DNA of 64,000 bases from the NCBI GenBank assembly GCA_002439585.1, contig DJOF01000023.1, forward strand, positions 62,001 to 126,000. Direction: 5' to 3'. The position numbers were made by a program, and so were the translations under genes. The DNA comes from Bacteroidales bacterium UBA6445 (lineage in GTDB: Bacteria > Bacteroidota > Bacteroidia > Bacteroidales > UBA932). Of the stretch, positions 28,357 to 38,437 are shown piece after piece; positions within the stretch are counted from its first letter, which is position 1, and each line of letters starts with the position of its first letter. The notes beneath the pieces are model-generated. The model did no database searches. It was not told the DNA's origin and saw only the letters and a program-made list of their open reading frames with translations.

Positions 28357-31300
28357 CTACAAAAGTTTCTTCAACACTTCATATGCCTTGGATATTGAAT
28401 CTATCTTCCGGCTAATAATCTTCAATTTGGGGCTATCCTGCTTCAGTTCAAACAGTCCCGGCATATCGCTTACTTTCTTAAGTACAGACTCAAATGTCTT
28501 GGATTTGTAATACACTGACATCGGATTGGTTACAAAGAACGCTATCATTATTCCGTTCTTGATGATTATCTTCTCAAGACCAAGTTTCTCTCCCAAATGT
28601 CTTATCCTTACTATATCAAACAACCTCTCTAGCTCTTCAGGAATAGGGCCGAATCTATCAGTAAGCCTGTCCGCTATAACCTTAAGTTCAGAGTCTTTGG
28701 GTACTGAATCAAGCTCTTTGTATATTCTTATCTTCTCCGCAGGTATATCTATATAACCGTCAGGAATTAAGGCTACCTGGTCTGTCTCGATATTACAGTC
28801 TTCCACATATGAGTCGGTAGTACTCTTGGTGGATATGCCACTTTCAACCCCAAGTTCATCCAATGCTTCAGACAGTATTTTCTGGTATGTCTCATATCCC
28901 ATATCAGCTATATATCCACTTTGCTCGGCTCCAAGAAGATTGCCTGCACCCCTGATATCAAGATCCTGCATAGCTATATTAAAACCGCTGCCAAGATCCG
29001 AAAACTCCTCAATAGCCTTGAGTCGCTTCCTGGAATCATCACTTAGGGTAGCAAGCGGAGGTACTACAAGATAACAGAATGCTTTCTTGTTGGATCTTCC
29101 GACACGCCCCCTTAGTTGGTGCAGATCACTAAGTCCGAAATTCTGAGCCTGATTGATAATGATAGTATTAGCATTCGGTATATCAAGCCCGTTCTCTATT
29201 ATAGTAGTACTTAAGAGCATATCATAGTCTCCTTCTATAAATGACATCATTCGCTCCTCAAGCTCCTTTGGCTCCATCTGCCCGTGCGCAACACATATTT
29301 TCATATCCGGCTCTATACGATGTAAAATATCATATACGCCTTGCAACTCATTTACTTTGTTGTGAAGAAAGAAAACCTGTCCTCCTCGATCCAGTTCATA
29401 ATCGATTATGTTTTTTATCTCTTCTTCATCGAAAAGTATGATCTCTGTTTGAATAGGAATCCTGTTTGGCGGTGGTGTGCTGATAATTGAAAGGTCTCTC
29501 GCACCGAGCAGAGAGAATTGCAGAGTCCTCGGAATCGGAGTCGCTGTCAATGTAAGGGTATCAACAGACATTTTCATCTGACGGAGTTTCTCCTTTGCAC
29601 CTACTCCAAATTTCTGTTCTTCATCTATTATAAGAAGTCCCAAATCCTTGAATACAAAGCTGTTGCTGAGAATTTTGTGAGTTCCCACAAGTATGTCAAT
29701 TGCACCTGATTCAAGACGATGACGTATATCAGTAATCTCCTTTGCCGTCCTCATCCTACTTACATATTCTATATTACATGGGAAATTCTTAAGTCTCGAA
29801 ACAAAGGTATTGTAATGCTGGAAAGCCAAAATGGTTGTAGGCACAAGCACCGCTACTTGCTTACTGTCTGCCACAGCCTTGAATGCGGCACGGACTGCCA
29901 ATTCTGTCTTGCCGAAGCCTACATCCCCACATACAAGCCTATCCATAGGGCTTTTATCTTCCATATCCCTCTTAATAGCCTGAGTAGCGGTTTCCTGGTC
30001 AGGAGTATCCTCATACATGAAACTTGACTCAAGTTCTTCCTGAAGATAAGTGTCTGGAGAATATGCAAATCCCTCTGACGCCTTCCTCTTGGCATACAAG
30101 TTTATAAGATCCTTCGCTATATCCTTTACCTTAGCCTTTGCGCTATTCTTCAGCGTCTGCCATGTCTTGGAGCCTAACTTGTTAACTTTAGGTGGAAGAG
30201 AATCCTTAGATTTATAGCGCGATATCTTATGCAAGGCATGCACGGACACGAAGACCACGTCATTGTCCTTGTACATAATCTTGACAACCTCGTGCATCCT
30301 TCCCTTGTCGTCCTTCATTCGCACAAGTCCGCCGAACACACCTACTCCGTGGTCTATATGAACAACATAATCCCCTATATTGAAAGCACTTATATCATTG
30401 AGTGTAAGCTGCTCTGTCTTCTCCACTGTCCTTCTGAGAAACACCCTGTGAAACCTGTCGAATATCTCATGGTCAGTATAGCAACATACTTTGTCGTCAT
30501 TGTCTATGAATCCCTTGTGTATATTCTTGCCGCTTACAAATTCGGGAAGAATGCCGCCATTTCGGTAAAGAATAGACTTTATCCTGTCAACCTGACTCTC
30601 CTTCTCTCCATAGATAAGCACCTTGTATCCGGATTCCATCTTGCTCTTTATATCCTCAGATAAAAGCTCGAAATTCTTGTTGAACACCGGCTGTGGGGAT
30701 ATGTTGAACCTTACAGGAGCGCAATCCCTGAGCGAAATGGGCATTTCAAGGAATACTCTTTTGAAATTTTCTATCTTTGCATAGAAATCCCTCTCGCAAT
30801 ACATATCTGATGAATCGAGCCAAAATATTGTCCCTTTAGGCAACAAGTCTATAATCGACATGTCAGGACTTATATCATCGGCTATAATATCAGGGAAAAT
30901 GTCAAAACTCTCCACCTCTCCTTTTGACAGCTGTGTATTGGCATCAAATACATTTATCTTCTCAATCTCATCACCGAAGAATGAAATTCGATAAGGATCA
31001 CTGTATGAATACGAGAAAATATCTATAATAGAACCTCGCACGGCATATTGTCCAGGTGCGGAGACGAAATCCGAGCGAGTAAATCCCAAACTCTGTAATT
31101 TACCGGCAAGTTCGTCATGGCTTATGACCATTCCTTTGCTCACGGTAAGAAGAGCTTCGCGTATCTTATGTTCTGCCGGAATTAATTCCTCTATGGCATC
31201 AGGATAAGTGACTATTATGTCAAGTCCATTCTTGGTTGTCTGAGACATGATACTTCCTATTGCAGATGTACGCTGCACGGCAAGAGATGACTTGTAATTG

Positions 31301-31548
31301 CTCCTTTCTATATTCTTACCAGAATCTGGAAGATAAAATACATGGTCTCCGTCTACAAGAGAATAAAGATCGGCAGCACAATACTCAGCTGTATCCTTGT
31401 CAGGGAGCAATACAACATGGATTCCTTTGTCGCAGATCTGCGACAAAACAAACCATTTAGCTGAAAGGAACAACCCGTCACAATAGATATTGTTTTTATC
31501 TCTAATCTCACAGGAGAGAATCCCGCAAGCTTTGCTACTTATCAACAT
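28357..31548 (-). CDS. mfd: Transcription-repair coupling factor Mfd
   Basis: A superfamily 2 translocase that removes RNA polymerase stalled at DNA lesions and recruits UvrA. The 1063-residue protein has a UvrB-like N-terminal module and the RNA polymerase-interacting (CarD-like) domain with GDYVVHIDHGVGVFGG near residue 399. The RecG-like motor carries Walker A VCGDVGFGKTEL near 545 and DEEQ in IIDEEQKFG near 642, and a C-terminal TRCF domain follows. It is first in a minus-strand run with coaX 3 bp behind, and diverges from ruvB across the AT-rich region at 31549-31847. Confidence 0.96.
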   Translation of the reverse strand: MLISSKACGILSCEIRDKNNIYCDGLFLSAKWFVLSQICDKGIHVVLLPDKDTAEYCAADLYSLVDGDHVFYLPDSGKNIERSNYKSSLAVQRTSAIGSIMSQTTKNGLDIIVTYPDAIEELIPAEHKIREALLTVSKGMVISHDELAGKLQSLGFTRSDFVSAPGQYAVRGSIIDIFSYSYSDPYRISFFGDEIEKINVFDANTQLSKGEVESFDIFPDIIADDISPDMSIIDLLPKGTIFWLDSSDMYCERDFYAKIENFKRVFLEMPISLRDCAPVRFNISPQPVFNKNFELLSEDIKSKMESGYKVLIYGEKESQVDRIKSILYRNGGILPEFVSGKNIHKGFIDNDDKVCCYTDHEIFDRFHRVFLRRTVEKTEQLTLNDISAFNIGDYVVHIDHGVGVFGGLVRMKDDKGRMHEVVKIMYKDNDVVFVSVHALHKISRYKSKDSLPPKVNKLGSKTWQTLKNSAKAKVKDIAKDLINLYAKRKASEGFAYSPDTYLQEELESSFMYEDTPDQETATQAIKRDMEDKSPMDRLVCGDVGFGKTELAVRAAFKAVADSKQVAVLVPTTILAFQHYNTFVSRLKNFPCNIEYVSRMRTAKEITDIRHRLESGAIDILVGTHKILSNSFVFKDLGLLIIDEEQKFGVGAKEKLRQMKMSVDTLTLTATPIPRTLQFSLLGARDLSIISTPPPNRIPIQTEIILFDEEEIKNIIDYELDRGGQVFFLHNKVNELQGVYDILHRIEPDMKICVAHGQMEPKELEERMMSFIEGDYDMLLSTTIIENGLDIPNANTIIINQAQNFGLSDLHQLRGRVGRSNKKAFCYLVVPPLATLSDDSRKRLKAIEEFSDLGSGFNIAMQDLDIRGAGNLLGAEQSGYIADMGYETYQKILSEALDELGVESGISTKSTTDSYVEDCNIETDQVALIPDGYIDIPAEKIRIYKELDSVPKDSELKVIADRLTDRFGPIPEELERLFDIVRIRHLGEKLGLEKIIIKNGIMIAFFVTNPMSVYYKSKTFESVLKKVSDMPGLFELKQDSPKLKIISRKIDSISKAYEVLKKLL

Positions 31549-31847
31549 TAGGTACGAATTTCTGTTAAAAAGTGGTTAATAACCTGTTAAAAACCCATAC
31601 TATAAATATTCAAAACTTATTGTTGAATATTATGATCCTTATTTTATGCAGTGTAATTTACTGAAGTGCAAATTAATTTTCAAACATTCTTCCATATCGC
31701 TACCATCGATGGTATTAACAATATATGCCTTTCGTAATTAATTAATATATAAGCGAATATGATAGATATTAACAAATTCACAAACTATATAACAACATTA
31801 ACAATTATATAAAAATATATAAATTTGTATTGCTATTGATATTGCTT
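31549..31847. other. AT-rich intergenic region at the strand-direction switch (replication origin candidate)
   Basis: This 299-bp gap separates divergent mfd and ruvB. It is visibly much richer in A/T than its surroundings, with long runs such as ATTAATTAATATATAA and ATATAAAAATATATAAA, and it holds GTTAAAAAG, GTTAATAAC and GTTAAAAAC motifs close together near 31566-31592. It lies exactly where gene orientation flips from mostly minus to mostly plus. That fits an unwinding element and origin, but no perfect DnaA box (TTATCCACA) is present, so the origin call is a hypothesis. No small gene is seen. Confidence 0.35.
31820..31827 (+). promoter_or_regulatory. -7 box of ruvB
   Basis: TAAATTTG matches TAnnTTTG and lies 20 bp before the ATG at 31848. 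It supports the ATG over a TTG six codons upstream at 31830. No -33 TTTG was found. Confidence 0.45.
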
Positions 31848-32891
31848 ATGGCCGATGATTTTTCTCCGTACTCATCCGCGGCTGACAAAGATAAGGATTT
31901 GGACGGAATTATAAGACCGCATGAATTAGGCGATTTTACCGGACAGGAGAAGATAGTAGAGAATCTTACTGTCTTCATTAAGGCCGCCAAGATGCGCGGC
32001 GAAACCTTAGATCATGTCTTGTTCCACGGTCCTCCAGGCCTTGGCAAGACAACCCTTGCAAATATAGTCGCTCATGAATTAGGGGTAAACATCAAGATTA
32101 CTTCTGGCCCTGTTCTTGACAAACCAGGCGACCTTGCAGGTCTTCTTACCTCTCTTGACAAAGGTGATGTTCTCTTCATAGATGAGATACATCGTCTGTC
32201 TCCGGTCGTTGAAGAATATCTTTATTCAGCAATGGAGCAGTTCGCCATAGATATTCTTATTGATAAAGGGCCGGGAGCAAGATCTGTGCGTATATCCCTT
32301 TCTCCATTTACCTTAGTCGGTGCCACTACCCGTAAGGGTCTGCTGACAGCCCCTCTTCGTGCTCGTTTCGGCATTGATTTCCCTCTTGAATATTATAATG
32401 CAAAAGATCTTATACATATAATAAAGAGAAATAGTAGACTTCTTTCTGTCGGTATTGATGATGATGCAGCTACTGAGATTGCTATGCGTAGTCGTGGAAC
32501 TCCCCGTATAGCCAATGCTCTGCTCAGAAGAGTTAGAGATTTTGCTCAGGTTAAAGGGGACGGACATATAGATTTATCCATATCAAAGTTTGCCCTTGAC
32601 GCTTTGAATATAGATAAGAGGGGGCTTAATCAGACGGACAATAGGATTCTTTCCACTATTATAGAGAAATTCGGAGGAGGACCGGTTGGTGTCAATACTA
32701 TCGCTACCGCAGTAGGGGAAGATCAAGGCTCTATTGAGGAAGTTTATGAACCTTTCCTTATTATGGAGGGTTTTATACAGAGGACTTCTCGTGGTAGAAT
32801 AGCAACGGAGCTTGCATATGAACATCTCGGATTGAAAAGAGATAGGCTTTTTGGGGAGCAGGAGGACTTTATAGAGAATTCCCTTTTTTAG
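31848..32891 (+). CDS. ruvB: Holliday junction helicase RuvB
   Basis: The AAA+ motor that drives branch migration with RuvA. The 347 residues contain Walker [14 protein letters not shown] near 60, Walker [11 protein letters not shown] near 110, sensor 1 region [18 protein letters not shown] near 165 with the arginine finger, and a C-terminal winged helix ([20 protein letters not shown]). Its partner ruvA is in the window but on the other strand at 41.3-41.9 kb, not adjacent. The ATG at 31848 gives the standard N-terminus. Confidence 0.97.
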   Translation: MADDFSPYSSAADKDKDLDGIIRPHELGDFTGQEKIVENLTVFIKAAKMRGETLDHVLFHGPPGLGKTTLANIVAHELGVNIKITSGPVLDKPGDLAGLLTSLDKGDVLFIDEIHRLSPVVEEYLYSAMEQFAIDILIDKGPGARSVRISLSPFTLVGATTRKGLLTAPLRARFGIDFPLEYYNAKDLIHIIKRNSRLLSVGIDDDAATEIAMRSRGTPRIANALLRRVRDFAQVKGDGHIDLSISKFALDALNIDKRGLNQTDNRILSTIIEKFGGGPVGVNTIATAVGEDQGSIEEVYEPFLIMEGFIQRTSRGRIATELAYEHLGLKRDRLFGEQEDFIENSLF

Positions 32892-32928
32892 GCAGCTTCT
32901 TAAGAATTTTAAATGAAATTAGCCAAAA

Positions 32929-32958
32929 AATCACTAAACTTGCAACATATTTGGCTAA
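32929..32958. terminator. Stem-loop between ruvB and sdhA
   Basis: TTAGCCAAA at 32929-32937 is perfectly inverted at 32950-32958, with a 12-nt loop. It is only 9 bp of mixed stem without a following T-run, so it could be a weak terminator or an mRNA structure ahead of sdhA. The rest of the 151-bp gap contains no gene. Confidence 0.4.
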
Positions 32959-33042
32959 AAGGCATGTCAGAACTAGGATTCCTCTGTCTTTGCCTCTAAA
33001 ATGAGTTTTTGAAATAATCAAAATATTCATAATAACTATAAA

Positions 33043-34989
33043 ATGGCAGATAAATTTATCTCGAAGATCCCGGACGGACCTTTGGCTTCCAAGTGGACCA
33101 AAAGAAAGTCGGAAATCCGTCTTGTCAGTCCGAATAACAAAAGGAAGCTTGAAGTCATTGTAGTTGGTACCGGATTGGGCGGTGCTTCTGCGGCCGCTAC
33201 TTTGGGCGAGTTGGGTTACAATGTCAAAGTTTTCTGCATCAGCGATTCACCACGAAGGGCACATTCTATCGCAGCCCAGGGAGGTATCAATGCTGCAAAG
33301 AATTATCAGAACGACAATGATTCCGTTTACCGTCTTTTCTATGATACTATAAAGGGCGGAGACTACAGAAGCCGAGAGGCAAACGTTTATCGTCTTGCAG
33401 AGGTAAGTAGTGCTATTATTGACCAGTGTGTGGCTCAGGGTATTCCTTTTGCTCGTGAATATGGAGGATATCTTGCCAACCGTTCTTTTGGAGGCGTTCA
33501 GGTAAGCAGAACTTTCTATGCAAGAGGACAAACCGGTCAGCAGCTTCTTCTTGGAGCGTATGCTTCTTTGAACAGGCAGATTGCTGCAGGTACTGTCAAA
33601 AGTTATCCCAGACATGAGATGCTTGATCTTGTTATTATTGACGGACAGGCAAAGGGTATTATAGCAAGGAATCTTGTTACTGGAAAGCTTGAGCGTTTTG
33701 GTGCACATGCTGTTGTGATTGCTACTGGTGGTTATGGAAGAACTTATTTCCTCTCTACCAATGCCATGAACAGTAACGGTTCTGCTGCAATGCAGTGCTA
33801 TAGGAAAGGAGCTTATTTTGCCAATCCTGCCTTTGCACAGATTCACCCTACATGTATCCCTGTACATGGCGACCAGCAGTGCAAGCTGACACTTATGTCA
33901 GAGTCTTTGAGAAATGACGGACGTATCTGGGTACCTAAGAAGAAAGAAGATGTTGAGAAGCTTCGCAAGCATCAGATCAAGCCTTCTCAGATTCCTGATG
34001 AGGATAGAGATTATTATCTTGAGAGAAGATATCCTGCTTTCGGTAATCTTGTACCTCGTGATGTGGCTTCCAGGGCTGCAAAGGAAAGATGCGATGCCGG
34101 TTTCGGTGTCAATGAGACAGGTCTTGCGGTATTCCTTGACTTCAAGGATGCTATTGCCCGTCTTGGCAAGCAGAGAGTAGCAGAGAGATATGGCAACCTT
34201 TTCCAGATGTATGAGAAGATCACAGCTTCAAGTCCTTGGGAAGAGCCTATGATGATATATCCGGCTATTCACTATACCATGGGTGGTATATGGGTCGACT
34301 ATGACCTTCAGACTACTATTCCAGGTCTTTATGCAATAGGTGAGGCCAATTTCTCTGATCATGGCGGAAACAGGCTTGGCGCTTCTGCACTTATGCAGGG
34401 TCTTGCTGACGGTTATTTTATCTTGCCAGTTACTATCGGAGACTATCTTTCTCATAAGTTTGCAGAGCCTAAGACAGATACTAACGCGCCTGAATTTGAT
34501 GAAGCAGAGAAGGCTGTTCAGGCTCGTATAAATAAGCTTTTTGCTGTCAAAGGTAAAGTTCCTGTAGATACAATTCACAAGAAACTTGGCCATATTATGT
34601 GGGAACATGTCGGTATGGCACGTTCCGCAGAGGGACTTAAAGAAGGAATTGCTCAGATAAGAGAACTTCGCAAAGAGTTTTGGAAAACAGTTTGCGTACC
34701 TGGTTCCCAGTTAGAGTTTAACCAGGAGCTTGAAAAAGCTCTTAGGCTTGTCGATTTCTTCGATATAGGTGAGCTCATGGCTTTGGATGCCCTTAATAGG
34801 AATGAGTCTTGTGGCGGTCATTTCAGGGTTGAAAGCCAGACACCAGAGGGCGAGGCAAAGAGAGATGATGAGCATTACATGTATGTAGCTGCATGGGAGT
34901 ATAAGGGTGAAGGTGTTGAGCCTGAACTTCACAAAGAACCTCTCATATACGAAAATATTCACGTGGCAACGAGAAATTATAAAGACTAG
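33043..34989 (+). CDS. sdhA: Succinate dehydrogenase/fumarate reductase flavoprotein subunit
   Basis: The FAD-bearing catalytic subunit that interconverts succinate and fumarate; in anaerobic Bacteroidetes it runs mainly as fumarate reductase. The 648-residue protein is of the long Bacteroidetes/epsilon class. It shows the dinucleotide fold [20 protein letters not shown] near residue 40, the flavinylated His in [17 protein letters not shown] near 72, the active-site segment [20 protein letters not shown], and [10 protein letters not shown] near 267. It is followed after 4 bp by sdhB. The cytochrome-b subunit gene, usually just upstream, is absent. Confidence 0.96.
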   Translation: MADKFISKIPDGPLASKWTKRKSEIRLVSPNNKRKLEVIVVGTGLGGASAAATLGELGYNVKVFCISDSPRRAHSIAAQGGINAAKNYQNDNDSVYRLFYDTIKGGDYRSREANVYRLAEVSSAIIDQCVAQGIPFAREYGGYLANRSFGGVQVSRTFYARGQTGQQLLLGAYASLNRQIAAGTVKSYPRHEMLDLVIIDGQAKGIIARNLVTGKLERFGAHAVVIATGGYGRTYFLSTNAMNSNGSAAMQCYRKGAYFANPAFAQIHPTCIPVHGDQQCKLTLMSESLRNDGRIWVPKKKEDVEKLRKHQIKPSQIPDEDRDYYLERRYPAFGNLVPRDVASRAAKERCDAGFGVNETGLAVFLDFKDAIARLGKQRVAERYGNLFQMYEKITASSPWEEPMMIYPAIHYTMGGIWVDYDLQTTIPGLYAIGEANFSDHGGNRLGASALMQGLADGYFILPVTIGDYLSHKFAEPKTDTNAPEFDEAEKAVQARINKLFAVKGKVPVDTIHKKLGHIMWEHVGMARSAEGLKEGIAQIRELRKEFWKTVCVPGSQLEFNQELEKALRLVDFFDIGELMALDALNRNESCGGHFRVESQTPEGEAKRDDEHYMYVAAWEYKGEGVEPELHKEPLIYENIHVATRNYKD

Positions 34990-34993
34990 TCAG

Positions 34994-35773
34994 ATGGATT
35001 TCACATTAAAAATATGGCGTCAAAAAAACGCTCAGTCAAAAGGTCATTTTGAGTCATATAACGTCAAAGGAATAGAAGAGGATGCTTCATTTCTCGAAAT
35101 GCTGGATATTCTCAACGACCAGCTCATTAAGCAAGGTGCTGATCCTGTCGCTGTAGACAAGGGTTGCAAGAGTAGTGGTCCTGTATCTTTCGATCATGAC
35201 TGCCGTGAAGGTATTTGCGGTGCCTGCTCACTTTATATTGATGGTCGTGCTCATGGTCCTGATGATCAGGTTACTACTTGTCAGCTTTTTATGCGTCATT
35301 TCAAGAACGGAGCTACTATTACAGTCGAACCGTGGCGAAGTGCAGCTTTCCCTGTCATAAAGGATCTAGTTGTAGATAGAACTGCATTTGACAAGATTCT
35401 TCAGGCAGGTGGCTTTATATCTGTTCGTACTGGTTCTGCTCAGGATGGTAATGCTCTTCTCATTCCCCATGAGCGAGCTGAGCAGAGTATGGATGCGGCC
35501 GCTTGTGTCGGTTGTGGTGCTTGCGTAGCGACCTGTAAAAACGGCTCTGCTATGCTTTTTGTAGCTGCGAGGGTATCTTCTTTAGCTTTGCTTCCACAAG
35601 GTCTTCCTGAGGCTGCAAAACGGGCAAGAGCGATGGTTGCCAAGATGGACGAATTGGGATTTGGTAACTGTACTAACACAAGGGCATGCGAGATGGAGTG
35701 TCCTAAGGGAATATCTGTAGATCATATCGCAAGACTCAATAGGGAGTTTCTTAAAGCTAAGTTTGCAGAGTAG
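34994..35773 (+). CDS. sdhB: Succinate dehydrogenase/fumarate reductase iron-sulfur subunit
   Basis: Carries electrons between the flavoprotein and the quinone site. The 259 residues have the plant-type 2Fe-2S motif [15 protein letters not shown] near residue 70. The C-terminal half binds further clusters through [11 protein letters not shown] near 170 and [15 protein letters not shown] near 226. The open frame extends upstream into sdhA to 34907, but the ATG at 34994 ([10 protein letters not shown]) matches family starts and gives a 4-bp gap after sdhA. A strong terminator follows. Confidence 0.96.
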   Translation: MDFTLKIWRQKNAQSKGHFESYNVKGIEEDASFLEMLDILNDQLIKQGADPVAVDKGCKSSGPVSFDHDCREGICGACSLYIDGRAHGPDDQVTTCQLFMRHFKNGATITVEPWRSAAFPVIKDLVVDRTAFDKILQAGGFISVRTGSAQDGNALLIPHERAEQSMDAAACVGCGACVATCKNGSAMLFVAARVSSLALLPQGLPEAAKRARAMVAKMDELGFGNCTNTRACEMECPKGISVDHIARLNREFLKAKFAE

Positions 35774-35795
35774 ATATCTACCTATTATATAATGT

Positions 35796-35828
35796 AAAAC
35801 CGGCCCTTTTTAGGACCGGTTTTTTTTG
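35796..35828 (+). terminator. Intrinsic terminator after sdhAB
   Basis: AAAACCGGCCC (35796-35806) pairs with GGACCGGTTTT (35813-35823) around a 6-nt loop, followed by a run of T residues to 35828. Because the stem begins with AAAA it can also work on the minus strand for the convergent hflX. Confidence 0.85.
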
Positions 35829-37013
35829 TTACCATAAAAAGTTGTTGAATGGATATCTTCCTGCATGTATCTCCGCGACCATCTTATAGATGTCGTTTCT
35901 GAGTTTATCAATGCCGATCTTTTCTTTGGCAGATATGAATATGCAGGGCGTTTTTTCTTTTGCTATCCAGCTGTTTTTGAGTTCATCGAGTGTCATATTT
36001 TTGTCACTCTTAGGCTCAAGTGCAAATTCATCGTATTCCTCGTGTCTATATGCATCTATCTTATTGAAGATCACAAATATAGGCTTATCGTTAGCTCCGA
36101 TATCCTTCAGTGTCTTTTCAACAACTTCCATCTGCTCTTCAAATCCCTGGTGTGATATATCAACGACATGAAGTAGTATGTCAGATTCTCTTACCTCATC
36201 AAGTGTGCTTTTAAAGGCTTCTATAAGTTGAGTAGGGAGTTTCCTTATGAATCCTACTGTGTCGCTTAGTAGAAATGGTACGTTTTCTATGACAACTTTC
36301 CTTACTGTCGTGTCGAGGGTTGCAAATAACTTGTTTTCAGCAAGCACATCGCTCTTTGACAGTATGTTCATTATTGTGCTTTTTCCGACATTTGTGTAGC
36401 CGACGAGGGCAAGTCTGACTAATTGTCCTCTGTTGCCTCTCTGAGTGGACATCTGTCGGTCAACTTTTTTTAGTTGTTCTTTAAGCTTGCTTATTTTCTC
36501 TTTTACTATACGTCTGTCTATCTCTATCTGAGTCTCGCCCATACCACCTCTGGTTCCTACGCCTCCTCTCTGTCTTTCAAGGTGTGTCCACATGCCTGCA
36601 AGTCTGGGTAGCATGTAGTTGTAGCGTGCTAGTTCAACCTGCATCTTGGCATAGGCTGTCTTTGCGCGCTGAGCGAATATCTCAAGTATAAGGCTTGTAC
36701 GGTCGATTATGCTTGAGGTAGTTATTACTTTCTCAATATTGCGTTGTTGCGTGCCAGTCAGCTCATCATCGAATATGACGTATTTTATATTGTTTTCCTC
36801 GCAATATTGGGCTATTTCCTTGAGCTTGCCACTTCTAATATATGTTGATTTCTCAGCTTTGTCTAATTTCTGTATGAATTTCTTGTCTTTGGTTGCACCT
36901 GCTGTCTCAGCAAGAAATTCCAACTCCTCAAGATATTCTATAACCTTGCTTTCATTGTCACCTTCCTTGACTATGCCTACAAATACTGCTTTTTCTATTT
37001 CTTTGTTCTCCAT
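35829..37013 (-). CDS. hflX: GTPase HflX
   Basis: A ribosome-splitting/heat-stress GTPase of the Obg-HflX class. The 394 residues show the N-terminal HflX domain (TQQRNIEKVITTSSIIDRT near 90), a glycine-rich linker RQRGGVGTRGGMGETQIE near 148, G1 GYTNVGKSTIMN near 203, switch DTTVRKV, G3 DTVGFIRKLPTQLIEAFKST and G4 NKID. The gene is preceded by the tonB terminator, so it probably has its own promoter, although none is convincing in the 73-bp gap. Confidence 0.96.
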   Translation of the reverse strand: MENKEIEKAVFVGIVKEGDNESKVIEYLEELEFLAETAGATKDKKFIQKLDKAEKSTYIRSGKLKEIAQYCEENNIKYVIFDDELTGTQQRNIEKVITTSSIIDRTSLILEIFAQRAKTAYAKMQVELARYNYMLPRLAGMWTHLERQRGGVGTRGGMGETQIEIDRRIVKEKISKLKEQLKKVDRQMSTQRGNRGQLVRLALVGYTNVGKSTIMNILSKSDVLAENKLFATLDTTVRKVVIENVPFLLSDTVGFIRKLPTQLIEAFKSTLDEVRESDILLHVVDISHQGFEEQMEVVEKTLKDIGANDKPIFVIFNKIDAYRHEEYDEFALEPKSDKNMTLDELKNSWIAKEKTPCIFISAKEKIGIDKLRNDIYKMVAEIHAGRYPFNNFLW

Positions 37014-37019
37014 ATTTCA

Positions 37020-37056
37020 TAAAAAAGAGTGCAACCCAAACTTATGAATCGCACTC
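37020..37056 (-). terminator. Intrinsic terminator after tonB
   Basis: Read on the minus strand, GAGTGC (37051-37056) pairs with GCACTC (37027-37032) and is followed by TTTTTT. It lies between the tonB stop (37087) and the hflX start (37013), so it separates the two transcripts. Confidence 0.75.
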
Positions 37057-37086
37057 AAATATTATTTATTCCTTGTAATATATATT

Positions 37087-37782
37087 CTATCTCAACTGGA
37101 AGATAACAGGGAATGTGTATGTTACCTTAACGGCTCTGTCTCTCTGCTTACCTGGTGTCCATTTAGGAGAACTTGATACCACTCGAACGGCCTCTTTGTC
37201 AAGAGATGAGTCAACACCTCTCAGTACTTTTACATTTGTTACTGTGCCATCAGCATTTACCGTGAATTGTAGTGTAACACGGCCCTGAACACCGTTCTCC
37301 TTAGCTATTTCTGGATATACAAGCTTGGAGTTAACCCATTTTGAGAATTCATTGGCATCACCACCGTTGAACTTAGGTTTCTCTTCAACAAGCTGGAAAG
37401 GAATGGCTTCTTCTTCCACTGTCTCTTCTTCAGGTGCGCTCTCGATGTAGTCCATGATCTCGACTCCTGTGTTCGAATCGTCTTCAAGATTCTGGAACAT
37501 ATTGTCGTCAATTTTAATGTTATCGTCTACTACATCTATCTGATCGGAAAGAATAGGGATCTTTGGTGCGGCCTCAGGCGGGGGAGGGGTTTCCTGTGTG
37601 ATAGGAACCATATCCTCTACTTCCACTGGAGCAGCCTCGGTCTCAAGTGTTGCTACTTGCTTCTCCTTTGATGTCCAGTTAAATGCAATAAGGAGTGCAA
37701 GCAAAGCCACTACGAAGCCAATTTCTGCAAAAAGCAGCCTTTTGTTCTCTAGGCTAGCTTTCGGTGATTTTTTAACTTCCAT
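37087..37782 (-). CDS. tonB: Energy transducer TonB
   Basis: Links the proton motive force (ExbBD) to TonB-dependent outer-membrane receptors. The 231 residues comprise a cytosolic start, one membrane helix (about 17-39, FAEIGFVVALLALLIAF), a proline- and acid-rich spacer (TQETPPPPEAAPKIP, then a Glu-rich stretch to about 125), and the TonB C-terminal domain from about 145 (EFSKWVNSKLVYPEIAKENG, GVQGRVTLQFTVNADGTV). The spacer is unusually acidic and short of the Lys-Pro repeats of proteobacterial TonB, as is common in Bacteroidetes. exbB/exbD are not nearby. Confidence 0.93.
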   Translation of the reverse strand: MEVKKSPKASLENKRLLFAEIGFVVALLALLIAFNWTSKEKQVATLETEAAPVEVEDMVPITQETPPPPEAAPKIPILSDQIDVVDDNIKIDDNMFQNLEDDSNTGVEIMDYIESAPEEETVEEEAIPFQLVEEKPKFNGGDANEFSKWVNSKLVYPEIAKENGVQGRVTLQFTVNADGTVTNVKVLRGVDSSLDKEAVRVVSSSPKWTPGKQRDRAVKVTYTFPVIFQLR

Positions 37783-37815
37783 ATCAGTATTTCTTATATT
37801 TTCACTTTGTTTTGG

Positions 37816-37846
37816 TAAAGTTATAAAAAATTATTGTCATGTCAAA
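37816..37846 (-). promoter_or_regulatory. tonB: tonB promoter (-33 and -7 boxes)
   Basis: On the minus strand TTTG (37843-37846) and TAACTTTA (37816-37823) are separated by exactly 19 nt, matching the Bacteroidetes architecture TTTG-N19-TAnnTTTG except for the last base. The leader would be about 30 nt. Confidence 0.55.
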
Positions 37847-37981
37847 TTTTTTATATTTGATGAGGTCTTGGCTGAGAGTTGCTGAGAGCTTGATGAGAAT
37901 CCTAATCTCGTTTCATGTCTTCTTTACATTCAGCACTTACTGATTATGATGTATTTGAATAGACATTAATCAGCTTCTTAG

Positions 37982-37989
37982 TATCTTTG
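37982..37989 (+). promoter_or_regulatory. -7 box of ybeY-mnmG
   Basis: TATCTTTG matches TAnnTTTG and lies 16 bp before the ybeY ATG at 38006. A TTTG sits 24 nt upstream (37954-37957), somewhat farther than the usual 19. Confidence 0.45.
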
Positions 37990-38005
37990 TATATATTTTC
38001 ATGTT

Positions 38006-38437
38006 ATGGTGCGTTATTATTGTGAAGATACTGATTTTGTATTAAAGCATAAGAGAGTTATCAGTTCTTGGATTCGTGATGCTATATTGGAGGAGGGCAA
38101 GAAACCTGGTGATATCAATGTAATTTTCTGTTCTGACCCTTATTTGCTCGATATTAATATCAAATACCTTCAGCACAATTACTACACGGATATTATCACT
38201 TTTGACTATTGTCAGGGAGATATTATATCTGGTGATTTGTTTATCAGTGTTGATACAGTAAAAGATAATTCTTCTTTCTATAAGACTGAGTTTATTGACG
38301 AGATTCATCGTGTAATAATTCATGGTGTGTTGCACTTGTTGCAATATGACGATCACACAGAACATGATCAGATGACTATGAGGAGTAAAGAGGATTATTA
38401 TCTTGCAAAATTGAATATTGTAGATGGAGATTTATGA
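38006..38437 (+). CDS. ybeY: Endoribonuclease YbeY (rRNA maturation factor)
   Basis: A zinc-dependent single-strand endoribonuclease involved in 16S rRNA 3'-end maturation and ribosome quality control. The 143 residues end with the diagnostic three-histidine motif [12 protein letters not shown] near residue 110 (H-x3-H-x5-H). An earlier core segment is [19 protein letters not shown] near 54-72. It is transcribed from the box at 37982 and its last 14 bp overlap mnmG in another frame, indicating translational coupling. Confidence 0.95.
   Translation: MVRYYCEDTDFVLKHKRVISSWIRDAILEEGKKPGDINVIFCSDPYLLDINIKYLQHNYYTDIITFDYCQGDIISGDLFISVDTVKDNSSFYKTEFIDEIHRVIIHGVLHLLQYDDHTEHDQMTMRSKEDYYLAKLNIVDGDL

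Noticed and set aside
33247..33867. 206-codon minus-strand frame opposite sdhA
   Set aside because: It is antisense to the FAD-binding region of sdhA and rich in Ser/Thr/Cys as expected of a shadow frame.
34957..34972. Third parS-like sequence near the end of sdhA (TTCACGTGGCAAC)
   Set aside because: Only the CACGTGG centre matches; the outer halves are not palindromic.
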